Shown here: piece after piece, positions 39,184-49,176 of the stretch
Numbering within the stretch: the stretch's first letter is position 1
Layout of the letters: each line of letters begins with the position of its first letter
Made by a program: the position numbers and the translations under genes
Notes under the pieces: model-generated
The model's input: only the letters and a program-made list of their open reading frames with translations
Database searches by the model: none
What the model was told of the DNA's origin: nothing
NCBI RefSeq assembly: GCF_002904295.1
Contig: NZ_PPHG01000074.1
Span: 1 to 64,000 of the forward strand
Source: Amycolatopsis sp. CA-128772
Lineage (GTDB): Bacteria; Actinomycetota; Actinomycetes; Mycobacteriales; Pseudonocardiaceae
Direction: 5' to 3'
Length of the DNA stretch: 64,000 nucleotides

Positions 39184-39203
39184 CCGGGGCTTCGCAGCCC
39201 CGG
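39184..39203 (+). terminator. Hairpin after the GMC oxidoreductase gene
   Basis: CCGGGGC (39184-39190) and GCCCCGG (39197-39203) close a TTCGCA loop. Another GC-rich stem (GCCGGG/CCCGGC) lies just upstream near 39105-39135. There is no T-run. These probably mark the end of the first enediyne operon. Confidence 0.5.
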
Positions 39204-39344
39204 GACAACCGACCCCGAGTCCGGGACCGGCCGTCGCGCCGGCGCACCCGATCCGCCGTCCCCGATGGCCGCGGTGGCGGTACCCCCGCCCCCGCGGCCA
39301 TCGCGGACAGCCCAGGTACAACCGAGGATCGAGAGGACGGCAAG

Positions 39345-40139
39345 GTGACTGACACGACGGGCGTGATCGCCGACTTGACCGCCGAGGCCGACGTGGTCGA
39401 CGTGCTCGTGGCGCGCCTCGCCGAAGCGGAGTGGGAGACTCCCACCCCCGCGCCGGGCTGGCGGGTCCGGGAGCAGATCGCCCACCTGACGTTCATCCTC
39501 CGCATCGCCGGGCTGGCCGCGGCCCAGCCGGAGGTCTTCGTCGCGATGACGAAGTCGCTGACCGGCGGGCTCGACGTGGCGGTCAACGCGGCCCTGAAGG
39601 AGTTCGAGCACGACCCGGCGGAAGTGCTGCTGACGAAGTGGCGCGCCGATCGCGACACCGCCATCAAGGCGCTCGCCGCGGTGCCGGGCGACCAGCTCGT
39701 CCCGTGGCTGGTGCGGCCGCTGCCGCCGTACGTGCTCGCGTGCGCCGGGATGATGGAGCTGTTCGGGCACGGCCAGGACATCGCCGACGCGCTCGGCGTC
39801 CGGCCGGCGCGCACCGACCGGCTGCGCCACCTCGTCGGGTTCGCCGTGCGCGTCCGCGACTTCGGCTACGAAGCGCACGGGCTGACGCCGCCGGAGACCG
39901 AGTTCCGGTTCGAGATCACCGGGCCGTCGGGCGCGGTCTGGACCTTCGGGCCGGAGGACTCGCCGGAGCGGATCACCGGGAGCGCCGAGGACTTCTGCCT
40001 GCTGGTCACCCGGCGCCGGCACCGCGACGACCTCGACCTTCGGGCCGAGGGGGCGCTGGCCGACCGGTGGCTCGACATCGCGCAGGCCTACCGCGGCCCG
40101 GCCGGCGAAGGCCGCCAACCGGGGCAGTTCGCCGACTGA
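39345..40139 (+). CDS. TIGR03084 family (DinB/MDMPI-like) protein
   Basis: A 264-residue four-helix protein with TPAPGWRVREQIAHLTFIL (first His ligand), ELFGHGQDIADALG (second ligand block) and a C-terminal SAEDFCLLVTRRR motif. Members are probably metal- and mycothiol-dependent, and in natural product clusters they may act in isomerisation or detoxification of electrophiles. The GTG start follows gagagg. A shorter relative is at 26268-26930. Why it lies between the two core operons is unknown. Confidence 0.72.
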   Translation: MTDTTGVIADLTAEADVVDVLVARLAEAEWETPTPAPGWRVREQIAHLTFILRIAGLAAAQPEVFVAMTKSLTGGLDVAVNAALKEFEHDPAEVLLTKWRADRDTAIKALAAVPGDQLVPWLVRPLPPYVLACAGMMELFGHGQDIADALGVRPARTDRLRHLVGFAVRVRDFGYEAHGLTPPETEFRFEITGPSGAVWTFGPEDSPERITGSAEDFCLLVTRRRHRDDLDLRAEGALADRWLDIAQAYRGPAGEGRQPGQFAD

Positions 40140-40271
40140 GCGGTGTCCGTCCATTGTGGAACATGAGTTGTCGCTGCGTGCGGACAAGGCGGCCGCGGGC
40201 ATGGAGAAAGAAGACTTGACCGGCAGGCAAAGCCATGCTGGAACCGGATCGGGTTACTGGGACCGCGATAT

Positions 40272-40288
40272 CCGGGGCTCCGCCCCGG
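40272..40288 (+). terminator. Hairpin before the PKSE gene
   Basis: CCGGGGC and GCCCCGG form a 7-bp stem with a TCC loop, with a second partly overlapping GC stem to about 40315. It may end transcription of the preceding gene, leaving a 35-bp leader before PKSE. Confidence 0.4.
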
Positions 40289-40349
40289 GCCGGGGGCTCC
40301 GCCACCCGGAACCCCCCAAAGACACAAGAGCCAGTGGGAGTGCGTTGGC

Positions 40350-43300
40350 ATGAGCGGTGAGCGGATTTCGATCGTGGGTATCGGCCTCCGGTATCCGGAC
40401 GCAAGTTCCCCGGAGGAGCTCTGGGAGAACGTGCTGGCCGGCCGCCGGGCCTTCCGACGGCTGCCCGACGAGCGGATGAACCGGGCGGACTACTACTCGC
40501 CCGACCCGAAGGCGCCGGACCGGTTCTACGCCCAGAACGCGGCGGTGCTGCGCGACTACGAGTTCGACCGGGTCGCCCACAAGGTCGCGGGCAGCACCTT
40601 CCGCGCCACCGACACGACGCACTGGCTCGCCCTCGACGTCGCCGAGCAGGCGCTCGCCGACGCCGGGTTCCCCGAGGGCGAAGGGGCGCCGAAGACGGCG
40701 ACCGGCGTCGTCATCGGCAACAGCCTGACCGGCGAGTTCTCCCGCGCCAACGTGCTGCGGCTGCGCTGGCCCTACGTCCGGCGCACGGTCGCCGCGGCGC
40801 TGGCCGAGCGCGGCTGGGCCGACGACGAGACCGCGGACTTCCTGCGCGAGCTGGAGGTCCAGTACAAGGAGCCGTTCCCCGAGATCAACGAGGACACCCT
40901 GGCCGGCGGCCTGGCGAACACCATCGCCGGGCGCGTCTGCAACCACTTCGACTTCGCCGGCGGCGGCTACACCGTGGACGGCGCCTGCTCGTCCTCGCTG
41001 CTGTCCGTGGTCAGCGCCGCGAACGCGCTGGCCCAGGGCGACCTCGACGTCGGCATCGCCGGCGGTGTCGACCTTTCGATCGACCCGTTCGAGGTGATCG
41101 GCTTCGCCAAGACCGGCGCGCTGGCCAAGCGCGAGATGAAGGTCTACGACGCCGACTCGAACGGCTTCTGGCCGGGCGAAGGCTCGGGCATGCTGGTGCT
41201 GATGCGCGAAGCCGACGCGATCGAGCAGGGCAAGCGGATCTACGCCACGGTCGCCGGCTGGGGCATCTCCTCCGACGGCAAGGGCGGCATCACGCGGCCG
41301 GAAGCCGCCGGTCACCAGCTCGCCCTGAAGCGCGCCTACACCCGCGCGGGCTACGGCGTCGAGACCGTGTCCTACTTCGAGGGCCACGGCACCGGCACCG
41401 CGCTCGGCGACGCCACGGAGATCGAGGCGCTGTCCACCGCACGCCGGGAGGCGGACCCGCTGGCCAAGCCGGCCGCGCTGTCCACGATCAAGGGCAACAT
41501 CGGGCACACGAAGGCCGCGGCCGGCGTCGCCGGGCTGATCAAGGCCACGCTGTCGGTCTACCACCAGGTCATCCCGCCCGCCACCGGGCACTACGTGCCG
41601 CACGAGTCGCTGACCGGCGACTCCGCCCGGATGTACGTGCCGCGCGAGGCCACGCTGTGGCCGTCGGACCAGCCGGTGCGCGCCGGCGTGTCCGCGATGG
41701 GCTTCGGCGGGATCAACTCGCACGTCACGGTGGCCGAGGCGCCCAACGCGGCGCGCCGCGCCGACCTCGACGAGCGGTCCCGCACCCTGGTCGCCGGCCG
41801 GCAGGACGCCGAGCTGCTGCTGTTCGACGCCGACGACGTCGCCACCCTGCGCGGCCGGATCGCCGCGCTGCTGGAGCTGGTGCCCAAGCTGTCCTTCGCC
41901 GAGCTGACCGACCTGGCCGGCTCGCTGGCCGGGGAGCTTTCGGGCAAGGCGGTCCGGGCCGCGGTCGTCGCCGCGAACCCGGAGCAGGCCGAGCGGAAGC
42001 TGACCCGGCTGCTCGAACTGCTCGAGGAGGGCCCGGCGGTCTTCGACGCCGCCGACGGCATCTTCGCGAGCTCGCGGCCGTCCGCGCCGAAGATCGGGTT
42101 CCTGTTCCCCGGCCAGGGTTCCGGCCGCGGTGGCGACAGCGCGCTGCGCCGCCGGTTCGCCGCGGCCGCCGAGATCCACGACGCCGCGGGGCTGCCGGTC
42201 ACCGGCGACCAGGTCGCCACCGAGGTGGCGCAGCCGCGGATCGTCACCGGCTCGCTCGCCGGGCTGCGCGTGCTGCGCGCGTTCGGCATCGAGGCCGACG
42301 CGGCCACCGGGCACAGCCTCGGCGAGCTGACCGCCCTGCACTGGGCGGGCGCGGTCGGCGAGCGGGACGTGCTGAAGCTCGCGAAGATCCGCGGCAAGGT
42401 GATGGCGACCGAGGTCGGCCCGGGCACCGGCGCGATGGCCAGCATCGCGGCCTCGCCCGGCCGCACCGAAGAGCTCGGCCTGGGTTCGGACGTCGTCATC
42501 GCCGGCTACAACGCACCCCAGCAGACGGTCATCTCCGGGCCGGCCACCGCGGTCGACCGGGTGGTCGACCGGGCGAAGGCCCAGGGCGTCAGCGCGGGCC
42601 GGATCAAGGTGTCGCACGCGTTCCATTCCCCGGAGGTCGAGCCCGCGGCGACCGCGATGATCGAGCGGCTCGGCGAATTCGCCTTCGCGCGGCTCGAGCG
42701 TCCGGTGGTCTCCACGGTGACCGGCGACGTCCTGCACGCCGCCGAGAACCTGCCGGAGCTGCTGCGCGACCAGATCGTGCAGCCGGTCCGGTTCCGCGAA
42801 GCGGCGGCGAAGGTCGCCGAGCGCAGCGACCTGGTGATCGAGGTCGGTCCCGGCCGGGTGCTCACCGGCCTGTTCGAGGAGATCGCGCCGGGCACCCCGG
42901 TGCTGGCGCTGGACACGGACAACGCCTCCCTCTCCGGGGTGCTGCGGGTGCTGGGCGCGGCGTTCGCGCTGGGCGCGCCGGTCACCGCGGAGCGGCTGTT
43001 CGCCGGCCGCGTGGTCCGCGAACTGCCCGCCGACGGGGTGTTCCGGTTCCTGGCCAGCCCCTGCGAGGCCGCGCCGGCGATCGACGCCGACCTCGCCGCC
43101 GAGCTGGCCGCGGAGCGGGCCCAGGCCACCGAGGCCGAGGTCGACGCGACCGCGGACAGCGGCAGCACGCTCGACCTGCTCCGCAAGCTCGCCGCCGAAC
43201 GCGTCGAGCTGCCCCTGGAGTCCGTCACGGCCGACACCCACCCGCTCGACGACCTGCACCTGTCGTCGATCACGGTGGGCCAGCTGGTCAACGACGTCAC

Positions 43301-46175
43301 CCGCGCCCTGGGCCGGCCGGCCCTGGAGGGCATGCCGAACTTCGCCACGGTCTGCCTCGGCGAGCTCGCCGAGATGATCGACGAACTGGCGCAGACGGCG
43401 AAGCCGGACGACAACGCCGGCAAGGGCGAGGCGCCCGGGATCGGGCCGTGGGTCCGCCCGTTCGCCGTCGAGTACCTGCCCGCGGCGCGCCCGGCCGCGG
43501 ACCTCACCACCGGCACCGGTGCAGCGGAGTGGCAGGTCTTCGCCACCCCGCGGAACCTGCTGGCGGAGCCGCTGCGGACGGCGCTCGCGCACAGCGGCGT
43601 CGGCGACGGCGTCCTGCTGTGCCTGCCCGCCGACTGCGATGCGAGCCACGTCGGGCTGTTCCTCGACGCGGCCCGGACGCTGCTGGCCGCGCCCAACGGC
43701 ACGCGGTTCGTCGTCGTGCACCACGGGTACGGCGCTTCCGGCCTGGCGAAGACGCTGCGGCTGGAGGACCCGTCGGCGAAGACCACGATCGTCGACCTGG
43801 CCGACCCGACCCCGGCGGCCCCCGAGGCGATCGAGGCGGCGGTGACGGCGGTGGTCGCCGAGGTCGCCGCGACCACGGACTTCACCGAAGCCCGCTACGA
43901 CAGCCAAGGCGGGCGCACGGTGCCGCGGCTGGTCGGCCTCCCGGCCGCGCCGGCCGGGCCGATCCCGGAGACCCTCGACCGCACCGACGTCCTGCTGGTC
44001 ACCGGGGGCGGCAAGGGCATCACCGCGGAAAGCGCGCTGGCGCTGGCGAAAGACTCCGGGGCGAAGCTCGCCCTCCTCGGCCGCAGCGACCCGGAGCAGG
44101 ACGCCGAACTGGCGGAGAACCTCGACCGGATGGAAGCGGCCGGCGTCCGGTACCGCTACGAGCGGGCCGACGTCACCAACGCCGTGCAGGTCGCCGAGGC
44201 GGTCGCCCGGATGCAGGCCGACCTGGGCCAGGTCACCGCGGTCATGCACGGCGCGGGCCGCAACGAGCCGGCCGCGTTGTTCAGCCTGACCGAGGACACC
44301 TTCCGCAAGACGCTCGCGCCGAAGATCGGCGGCCTCAACGCCGTGCTCGACGCGGTCGACAAGAGCCGGATCAAGCTGCTGGTCACCTTCGGCAGCATCA
44401 TCGGCCGGGCCGGCCTCCGCGGTGAGGCGCACTACTCCACCGCGAACGACTGGCTGACCGAGGCGACCCTGCGCTTCGGCCGCGAGTACCCGCAGGCGCG
44501 GGCGATCGCGCTGGAGTGGTCGGTCTGGTCCGGGGCCGGCATGGGCGAGAAGCTCGGCGTGGTCACCGCGCTGCAGCGCGACGGCATCACGCCGATCCCG
44601 CTCGACGACGGCATCGCCATCCTGCGCCGCCTGCTCTCCGACCCGGCCACCCCGCCGGTGCTGGTGATCTGCGGCCGGATGAACGGCCTGCCCACGCTGC
44701 CGATCCAGCGGCGCGAGCTGCCGCTGACCCGGTTCATCGACCGGGCGGTCGTGCACTACCCCGGCGTCGAGCTGATCACCGAGGCCGAGCTGTCCGCGGG
44801 CAGTGACCCGTACCTGGCCGACCACCTGCTCGACGGCCAGCTGCTCTTCCCGGCCGTGCTGGGCATGGAAGCGATGACCCAGGCCGCGACGGCGACCCTC
44901 GGCCGCGGCGGGACGCCGGTGCTCGAGAACGTCGAGTTCCTCCGGCCGATCATCGTCTCGCCCGGCCGGTCGACGACGATCCGGCTGGCCACGCTGGCCC
45001 GGGACGCCGACACGGTGGACGTCGTGCTCCGCAGCGACGAGACCGGCTTCAGCGCCGACCACTTCCGCGCCCGGCTGAACTTCGGCCGCCCGGCGGAGCT
45101 CGGTGAAGCGGTGCGGCGGGACGTCGCGCTGCCGCCGGTCCCGGTGGAGCCGATCAGCGAGCTCTACGGCACGGTCCTGTTCCAGGGCAAGCGGTTCCAG
45201 CGCGTCGTCGGCTACCGGCGGGCCAGTGCCCGGCACGCCGTCGCCGAGATCGCGACGACCGCGAACGTCTCCTGGTTCGCGCCGTTCCTGCCGCAGGAGC
45301 AGCTGCTCGCCGACCCGGGGACCCGCGACGCGATGATGCACGCGATCCAGTGCTGCATCCCCGACGCGACCCTGCTGCCGCAGAGCATCGAGAAGCTGTA
45401 CCTGGCCGAGCCGGGGGCCCAGCACGACGAGTACGTCCTGCTGGACGCCCGCGAACGGTTCCAGGACGACGACAGCTACGTCTACGACCTCGACGTCCGC
45501 AACCCGGACGGCACCCTGGTCGAACGCTGGGAAGGGCTGATGCTGCGGGCGGTCCGCAAGCGCGACGGCGCGGGCCCCTGGGTCCCGTCGATGCTCGGCT
45601 CCCATGTGGAGCGGGCGTGCGAGCGGCTGCTCGGCGGGACCCGGTCGGTGGTCGTCGAGCCGGACCCGGTCGGCAGCCCGGCCGAAGGCATCGCCGAGCG
45701 GCGGGCGCAGACCGCGCTGGCCGCGAGCCGGAGCGTCGACCGGCAGCTCGAGATCCGCTACCGCCCGGACGGCAAGCCGGAAACGGACGGCGTCGAGGTG
45801 AGCGCGTCCCACACGGCGCAGCTGACCCTGGCCGTCACCGGGACCGGGCAGCTCACCTGCGACATCGAGAGCGCGATCGAGCGGACCGACGAGGACTGGG
45901 CCGGGCTGCTGGGCGAGGAGCTCGTCGCCGTCGGCCGGCTGCTGGCCGCGGACACCGGGGAGCCGCTCGCGGTGGCCAACACCCGGGTGTGGAGCGCGCT
46001 GGAATGCGTCCGCAAGACCGGCCTGATGACCCAGGCGCTCACCGTCCGCCGGGTGGAGCCCGACGGCTGGGCCCTGCTCGCCTGCGGCAGCGCCCTGATC
46101 GCGACCTGGTCGACCACGGTCAACGACCGGCCGGACCCCGTGGTCTTCGCCGTGCTCCAGGCAGAGGGGAACTGA
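40350..46175 (+). CDS. Iterative type I enediyne polyketide synthase (PKSE)
   Basis: A 1,941-residue synthase making the linear polyene from malonyl-CoA. Domains in order: KS (1 to about 460; active Cys213 in VDGACSSSLL, His blocks EGHGTGTALGD and GNIGHTKAAAG), AT-like (about 560-860; Ser656 in GHSLGE), ACP (about 930-1010; phosphopantetheine Ser at 972/973 in DLHLSSITV, the form special to PKSE), KR (about 1210-1400; TGGGKGI), DH (about 1480-1720; DHLLDGQLLFPA) and a C-terminal PPTase-like domain (about 1760-1941; DIESAIERTDEDW). Size and order match SgcE, NcsE and CalE8. GGGAG lies 9 nt before the ATG, and the thioesterase gene starts 1 bp after the stop. Confidence 0.96.
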   Translation: MSGERISIVGIGLRYPDASSPEELWENVLAGRRAFRRLPDERMNRADYYSPDPKAPDRFYAQNAAVLRDYEFDRVAHKVAGSTFRATDTTHWLALDVAEQALADAGFPEGEGAPKTATGVVIGNSLTGEFSRANVLRLRWPYVRRTVAAALAERGWADDETADFLRELEVQYKEPFPEINEDTLAGGLANTIAGRVCNHFDFAGGGYTVDGACSSSLLSVVSAANALAQGDLDVGIAGGVDLSIDPFEVIGFAKTGALAKREMKVYDADSNGFWPGEGSGMLVLMREADAIEQGKRIYATVAGWGISSDGKGGITRPEAAGHQLALKRAYTRAGYGVETVSYFEGHGTGTALGDATEIEALSTARREADPLAKPAALSTIKGNIGHTKAAAGVAGLIKATLSVYHQVIPPATGHYVPHESLTGDSARMYVPREATLWPSDQPVRAGVSAMGFGGINSHVTVAEAPNAARRADLDERSRTLVAGRQDAELLLFDADDVATLRGRIAALLELVPKLSFAELTDLAGSLAGELSGKAVRAAVVAANPEQAERKLTRLLELLEEGPAVFDAADGIFASSRPSAPKIGFLFPGQGSGRGGDSALRRRFAAAAEIHDAAGLPVTGDQVATEVAQPRIVTGSLAGLRVLRAFGIEADAATGHSLGELTALHWAGAVGERDVLKLAKIRGKVMATEVGPGTGAMASIAASPGRTEELGLGSDVVIAGYNAPQQTVISGPATAVDRVVDRAKAQGVSAGRIKVSHAFHSPEVEPAATAMIERLGEFAFARLERPVVSTVTGDVLHAAENLPELLRDQIVQPVRFREAAAKVAERSDLVIEVGPGRVLTGLFEEIAPGTPVLALDTDNASLSGVLRVLGAAFALGAPVTAERLFAGRVVRELPADGVFRFLASPCEAAPAIDADLAAELAAERAQATEAEVDATADSGSTLDLLRKLAAERVELPLESVTADTHPLDDLHLSSITVGQLVNDVTRALGRPALEGMPNFATVCLGELAEMIDELAQTAKPDDNAGKGEAPGIGPWVRPFAVEYLPAARPAADLTTGTGAAEWQVFATPRNLLAEPLRTALAHSGVGDGVLLCLPADCDASHVGLFLDAARTLLAAPNGTRFVVVHHGYGASGLAKTLRLEDPSAKTTIVDLADPTPAAPEAIEAAVTAVVAEVAATTDFTEARYDSQGGRTVPRLVGLPAAPAGPIPETLDRTDVLLVTGGGKGITAESALALAKDSGAKLALLGRSDPEQDAELAENLDRMEAAGVRYRYERADVTNAVQVAEAVARMQADLGQVTAVMHGAGRNEPAALFSLTEDTFRKTLAPKIGGLNAVLDAVDKSRIKLLVTFGSIIGRAGLRGEAHYSTANDWLTEATLRFGREYPQARAIALEWSVWSGAGMGEKLGVVTALQRDGITPIPLDDGIAILRRLLSDPATPPVLVICGRMNGLPTLPIQRRELPLTRFIDRAVVHYPGVELITEAELSAGSDPYLADHLLDGQLLFPAVLGMEAMTQAATATLGRGGTPVLENVEFLRPIIVSPGRSTTIRLATLARDADTVDVVLRSDETGFSADHFRARLNFGRPAELGEAVRRDVALPPVPVEPISELYGTVLFQGKRFQRVVGYRRASARHAVAEIATTANVSWFAPFLPQEQLLADPGTRDAMMHAIQCCIPDATLLPQSIEKLYLAEPGAQHDEYVLLDARERFQDDDSYVYDLDVRNPDGTLVERWEGLMLRAVRKRDGAGPWVPSMLGSHVERACERLLGGTRSVVVEPDPVGSPAEGIAERRAQTALAASRSVDRQLEIRYRPDGKPETDGVEVSASHTAQLTLAVTGTGQLTCDIESAIERTDEDWAGLLGEELVAVGRLLAADTGEPLAVANTRVWSALECVRKTGLMTQALTVRRVEPDGWALLACGSALIATWSTTVNDRPDPVVFAVLQAEGN

Positions 46176-46176
46176 G

Positions 46177-46629
46177 ATGACCGACTACTACGAGCTCCGC
46201 CACACGGTCGGCTTCGAAGAGACCAACATGGTGGGCAACGTCTACTACGTCAACTACGTGCGGTGGCAGGGGCGCTGCCGCGAGATGTTCCTCCTGGAGA
46301 AGGCTCCGGCGGTCCTGGAGGACATCCGCGGCGACCTCAAGCTCTACACGCTCCGCGTGGAGTGCGAGTACTTCGCCGAGATCACCGGGTTCGACGAGCT
46401 GTCCATCCGGATGCGCCTGGAGCAGCTGACCCAGACGCAGCTGCAGTTCACGTTCGACTACGTGCACCTGCACCCGGACGGCGAGCGGCTGGTGGCGCGC
46501 GGGCGGCAGCGGATCGCGTGCATGCGCGGGCCGAACAACGCGACCGCGCCGGCCCGGGTGCCCGAAGCGCTGCTGGAGGCACTGAGGCCGTACACGGTGG
46601 CTTCGGTGCTCAACGGCAAGGGAGCGTGA
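46177..46629 (+). CDS. Enediyne hot-dog thioesterase (E10 type)
   Basis: A 150-residue hot-dog-fold thioesterase that releases the polyene from PKSE. VGFEETNMVGNVYYVNYVRW (about 11-30) is the conserved start of SgcE10/CalE7/DynE7 proteins, with the Asn-Val-Tyr-Tyr helix lead. The length fits the family. It begins 1 bp after the PKSE stop, so it is co-translated. It lacks the classic 4HBT catalytic Asp, as is usual for this group. Confidence 0.93.
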   Translation: MTDYYELRHTVGFEETNMVGNVYYVNYVRWQGRCREMFLLEKAPAVLEDIRGDLKLYTLRVECEYFAEITGFDELSIRMRLEQLTQTQLQFTFDYVHLHPDGERLVARGRQRIACMRGPNNATAPARVPEALLEALRPYTVASVLNGKGA

Positions 46630-46630
46630 A

Positions 46631-47206
46631 GTGGCCCAAGCAGGAGGGAACTCCGTCGAACGGCGGCCGCTGAAGCGGCTGCCGAAGTCGCCGGGCCGGC
46701 GGGACCTCTCGCCGCAACCCGCGCTGCGGCAGGTGATGTCACGCTTCGCGACGGGCGTCACGGTGCTCACCGTCGGCGGCGAGGGCGCGCACGCCATGAC
46801 GGCGAACGCGTTCACGTCGGTGTCGCTGGACCCGCCGCTCGTGCTCTGCTGCGTGTCGAAGGCGGCCCGGATGCACTCGTCGATCGTCGCCGCCGGCTCG
46901 TTCGCGGTGAACATCCTCGCGTCGGACCAGCAGGGCCTGTCGAAGTACTTCGCCGACTGGCGGCGGCCGGACGGGATGGCCCAGTTCGACAGCGTGGCCT
47001 GCACCCTCGGCACGCAGACCGGCGCGCCGCTGCTCACCGGCGCGCTGGCCTGGCTGGAGTGCGAGGTGGCGCAGGTCGTGCAGGGTGGTGACCACTCGAT
47101 CTTCCTCGGCCGCGTGGTCGCGGCCAGCTCGGGAACCGGCGAGCACGCGCTCGTCTTCTACGGCGGTGGCTACCACAACGTGGACGCCCGCGCCCGCGCG
47201 GCGTGA
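46631..47206 (+). CDS. Flavin reductase family protein (SgcE6-like)
   Basis: A 191-residue NAD(P)H:flavin reductase-like protein. RFATGVTVLTV, AMTANAFTSVSLDPPLVLCCV and GSFAVNILASDQQ are the flavin-binding blocks of the family. SgcE6 in the C-1027 pathway supplies reduced flavin to hydroxylases and halogenases. No such two-component partner is plain in this window, so it may serve another oxygenase. The GTG start is 1 bp after the thioesterase stop. A 9-bp-stem hairpin follows at 47226-47248. Confidence 0.85.
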   Translation: MAQAGGNSVERRPLKRLPKSPGRRDLSPQPALRQVMSRFATGVTVLTVGGEGAHAMTANAFTSVSLDPPLVLCCVSKAARMHSSIVAAGSFAVNILASDQQGLSKYFADWRRPDGMAQFDSVACTLGTQTGAPLLTGALAWLECEVAQVVQGGDHSIFLGRVVAASSGTGEHALVFYGGGYHNVDARARAA

Positions 47207-47225
47207 AGACGCCGCACAAGGATGC

Positions 47226-47248
47226 CGGTCCCGGACGAGCCGGGACCG
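47226..47248 (+). terminator. Hairpin between flavin reductase and the small 61-residue gene
   Basis: CGGTCCCGG (47226-47234) pairs with CCGGGACCG (47240-47248) over a 5-nt loop. There is no T-run. It may attenuate transcription into the carboxylase genes or protect the upstream mRNA end. Confidence 0.5.
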
Positions 47249-47270
47249 CGGTGATGGAGGAGGTCTACCC

Positions 47271-47456
47271 GTGACCGCCAGTGAGGCAGGACGCCCGGAG
47301 TCCGGTGCGGCACCGGTGCGGCTCGTTCCCGAAGCGAGCGCGCCGGCCGAGGTGATCACCCACCCGATGCCGCGGCTCGGCCGGGGCATCGTGTGGTCGG
47401 ACATCGTCGCCGAGATCGAGCGTGACCGGGAAGAGCGGATGAGGGATGCCGCGTGA
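47271..47456 (+). CDS. Small protein of unknown function coupled to AccD
   Basis: A 61-residue protein from a GTG start with GGAGGAGG 7 nt upstream. The second half has a hydrophobic-to-charged helix (GRGIVWSDIVAEIERDREERM). The stop overlaps the AccD start (GTGA), so the two are made together and may interact. It does not look like the epsilon subunit, which lies after AccD. I do not recognise the family. Confidence 0.6.
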   Translation: MTASEAGRPESGAAPVRLVPEASAPAEVITHPMPRLGRGIVWSDIVAEIERDREERMRDAA

Positions 47457-49165
47457 GCGGTCCCTCCGACAGCGGCGCCCAGCGCGCGGACGAGACGGAC
47501 GTGGTGCCCGTCCCGGCCGAACTCCGCGCCGGGCGCCGCCGGCTCGGCCGGAGCGCGGAAACCGGCGACGCCCAGGTGATCGCGCTCGCCACGGCCGACT
47601 CCGTGCCCGCGCCGCCACCCGGCATGCCGCTGCTGCGGCAGCGCCGGCGTGAGCTGCGCGGGCACATCGTCGACGGGAAGCTCGACGCGGTGCGGCGCCA
47701 GCATTCGCTGGGCAAGCTCACCGCCCGGGAACGGCTCGCGCTCCTGCTGGACGAGGACTCGTTCCTGGAGCTTGAGCCGTACCGCCGTCACCAGGCCACC
47801 GGGCCCGGGCTGGCCGCGAACCGGCCGCACACCGACGGCGTCGTCACCGGCTCCGGCACGATCGACGGCCGCCGCGTGTTCGTCTACGCCCAGGACTTCA
47901 CCCTCTTCGGCGGGTCCTTGGGGCAGGCGCACGCGGCGAAGATCCAGAAGGTGCTCGACCTCGCCGTGGCCAACGGTGCCCCGGTGATCGCCCTGAACGA
48001 CAGCGGGGGCGCGCGGATCCAGGAGGGCGTGCTCGCGCTCGACGGCTACGGCGGGATCTTCCGCCGCCAGGTCGAGGCGTCCGGCGTGATCCCGCAGATC
48101 AGCGTGATCCTCGGGCCGTGCGCCGGCGGCGCCGCCTACTCGCCGGCGTTGGCCGACTTCACCTTCATGGTGCGCGACACCGCGCGGATGTACCTGACCG
48201 GCCCCGACGTGGTCGAGGCCGTGACCGGACGGCGCGTCAGCCACGAAGAACTCGGCGGGGCCGACGTCCACGGGTCGCATTCGGGGGTCGCCACCGTCGT
48301 GCACGACGACGAGCAGGAATGCCTCGCCGACGTGCGCCACCTGATTTCCCTGCTGCCGTCGAACTACCTCGAGCAGCCGCCGGTGACCGCCCCGACCGGG
48401 GCGGTGGAGGACTACCGGCCGAAACTGGCGGAGATCGTGCCGTCGGAACCGAACCAGCCCTACGACATGCGGGACGTGTTCGCCGAGATCGCCGACGACG
48501 AAGAGTTCTTCGAGCTGCACGCGGGCTGGGCCCGCAACGTGCTGTGCGCGCTCGCCCGCGTCGACGGCCGGGTGGTCGGGCTCGTCGGCAACCAGCCGGT
48601 GGTGTTCGCCGGGGTGCTCGACGGGCCGGCGTCACAGAAGGCGGCCCGGTTCGTGCGGTTCTGCGACGCCTTCGGCATCCCGCTGGTCAGCCTGGTCGAC
48701 GTCCCCGGCTTCCTGCCGGGCGTCGAGCAGGAGCGCGGCGGCATCATCCGCCAGGGCGCGCAGCTGCTGCACGCCTACTGCGAAGCGACCGTCCCGCGGA
48801 TCCAGGTGATCCTGCGCAAGGCCTACGGCGGCGCGTACATCGTGATGGACTCCCGGTCCATCGGCTGTGACCTGTCACTGGCCTGGCCGACGAACGAGAT
48901 CGCGGTGATGGGGGCGGAGGGCGCGGTGAACGTGCTGCACCGCCGTGACCTCGCGGCCGCCCCGGACCCGGCGGCGTTGCGAGCCCGCCTCGTCGCGGAG
49001 TACACCGAGGAGTACCTGAACCCGCAGTACGCCGCCGAGCGCGGCCTGGTCGACGACATAATCGACCCGGCCGACACCCGAGCGGCGATCGCCCGGGGCC
49101 TGTCAATGCTGCGCGACAAGCGCAAACCCGCCCCGGCCCGCAAACACGGCAACCTGCCGATCTGA
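47453..49165 (+). CDS. Acyl-CoA carboxylase carboxyltransferase (beta) subunit
   Basis: A 570-residue carboxyltransferase that transfers CO2 from biotin to acetyl- or propionyl-CoA. HSLGKLTARERLALLLDEDSF and NDSGGARIQEG (first oxyanion hole) with the VPGFLPGVEQERGGIIR and RKAYGGAYIVMDS blocks are the AccD/PccB signatures. The C-terminus KHGNLPI is typical. The N-terminal 60 residues before MPLLRQRRRELRG are extra, and a start near 47622 is possible. No biotin-carrying alpha subunit is near. It probably feeds malonyl-CoA to PKSE. Confidence 0.9.
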   Translation: MSGPSDSGAQRADETDVVPVPAELRAGRRRLGRSAETGDAQVIALATADSVPAPPPGMPLLRQRRRELRGHIVDGKLDAVRRQHSLGKLTARERLALLLDEDSFLELEPYRRHQATGPGLAANRPHTDGVVTGSGTIDGRRVFVYAQDFTLFGGSLGQAHAAKIQKVLDLAVANGAPVIALNDSGGARIQEGVLALDGYGGIFRRQVEASGVIPQISVILGPCAGGAAYSPALADFTFMVRDTARMYLTGPDVVEAVTGRRVSHEELGGADVHGSHSGVATVVHDDEQECLADVRHLISLLPSNYLEQPPVTAPTGAVEDYRPKLAEIVPSEPNQPYDMRDVFAEIADDEEFFELHAGWARNVLCALARVDGRVVGLVGNQPVVFAGVLDGPASQKAARFVRFCDAFGIPLVSLVDVPGFLPGVEQERGGIIRQGAQLLHAYCEATVPRIQVILRKAYGGAYIVMDSRSIGCDLSLAWPTNEIAVMGAEGAVNVLHRRDLAAAPDPAALRARLVAEYTEEYLNPQYAAERGLVDDIIDPADTRAAIARGLSMLRDKRKPAPARKHGNLPI

Positions 49166-49176
49166 CGGGGGCGGGT

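Noticed and set aside
40156..40353. 65-codon frame ending on the PKSE start
   Set aside because: No ribosome site, and it reads through the hairpins before PKSE.
40254..45812. 1,852-codon minus-strand frame opposite PKSE
   Set aside because: Antisense shadow rich in Arg, Gly, Asp, His and Val; PKSE on the plus strand is unambiguous.
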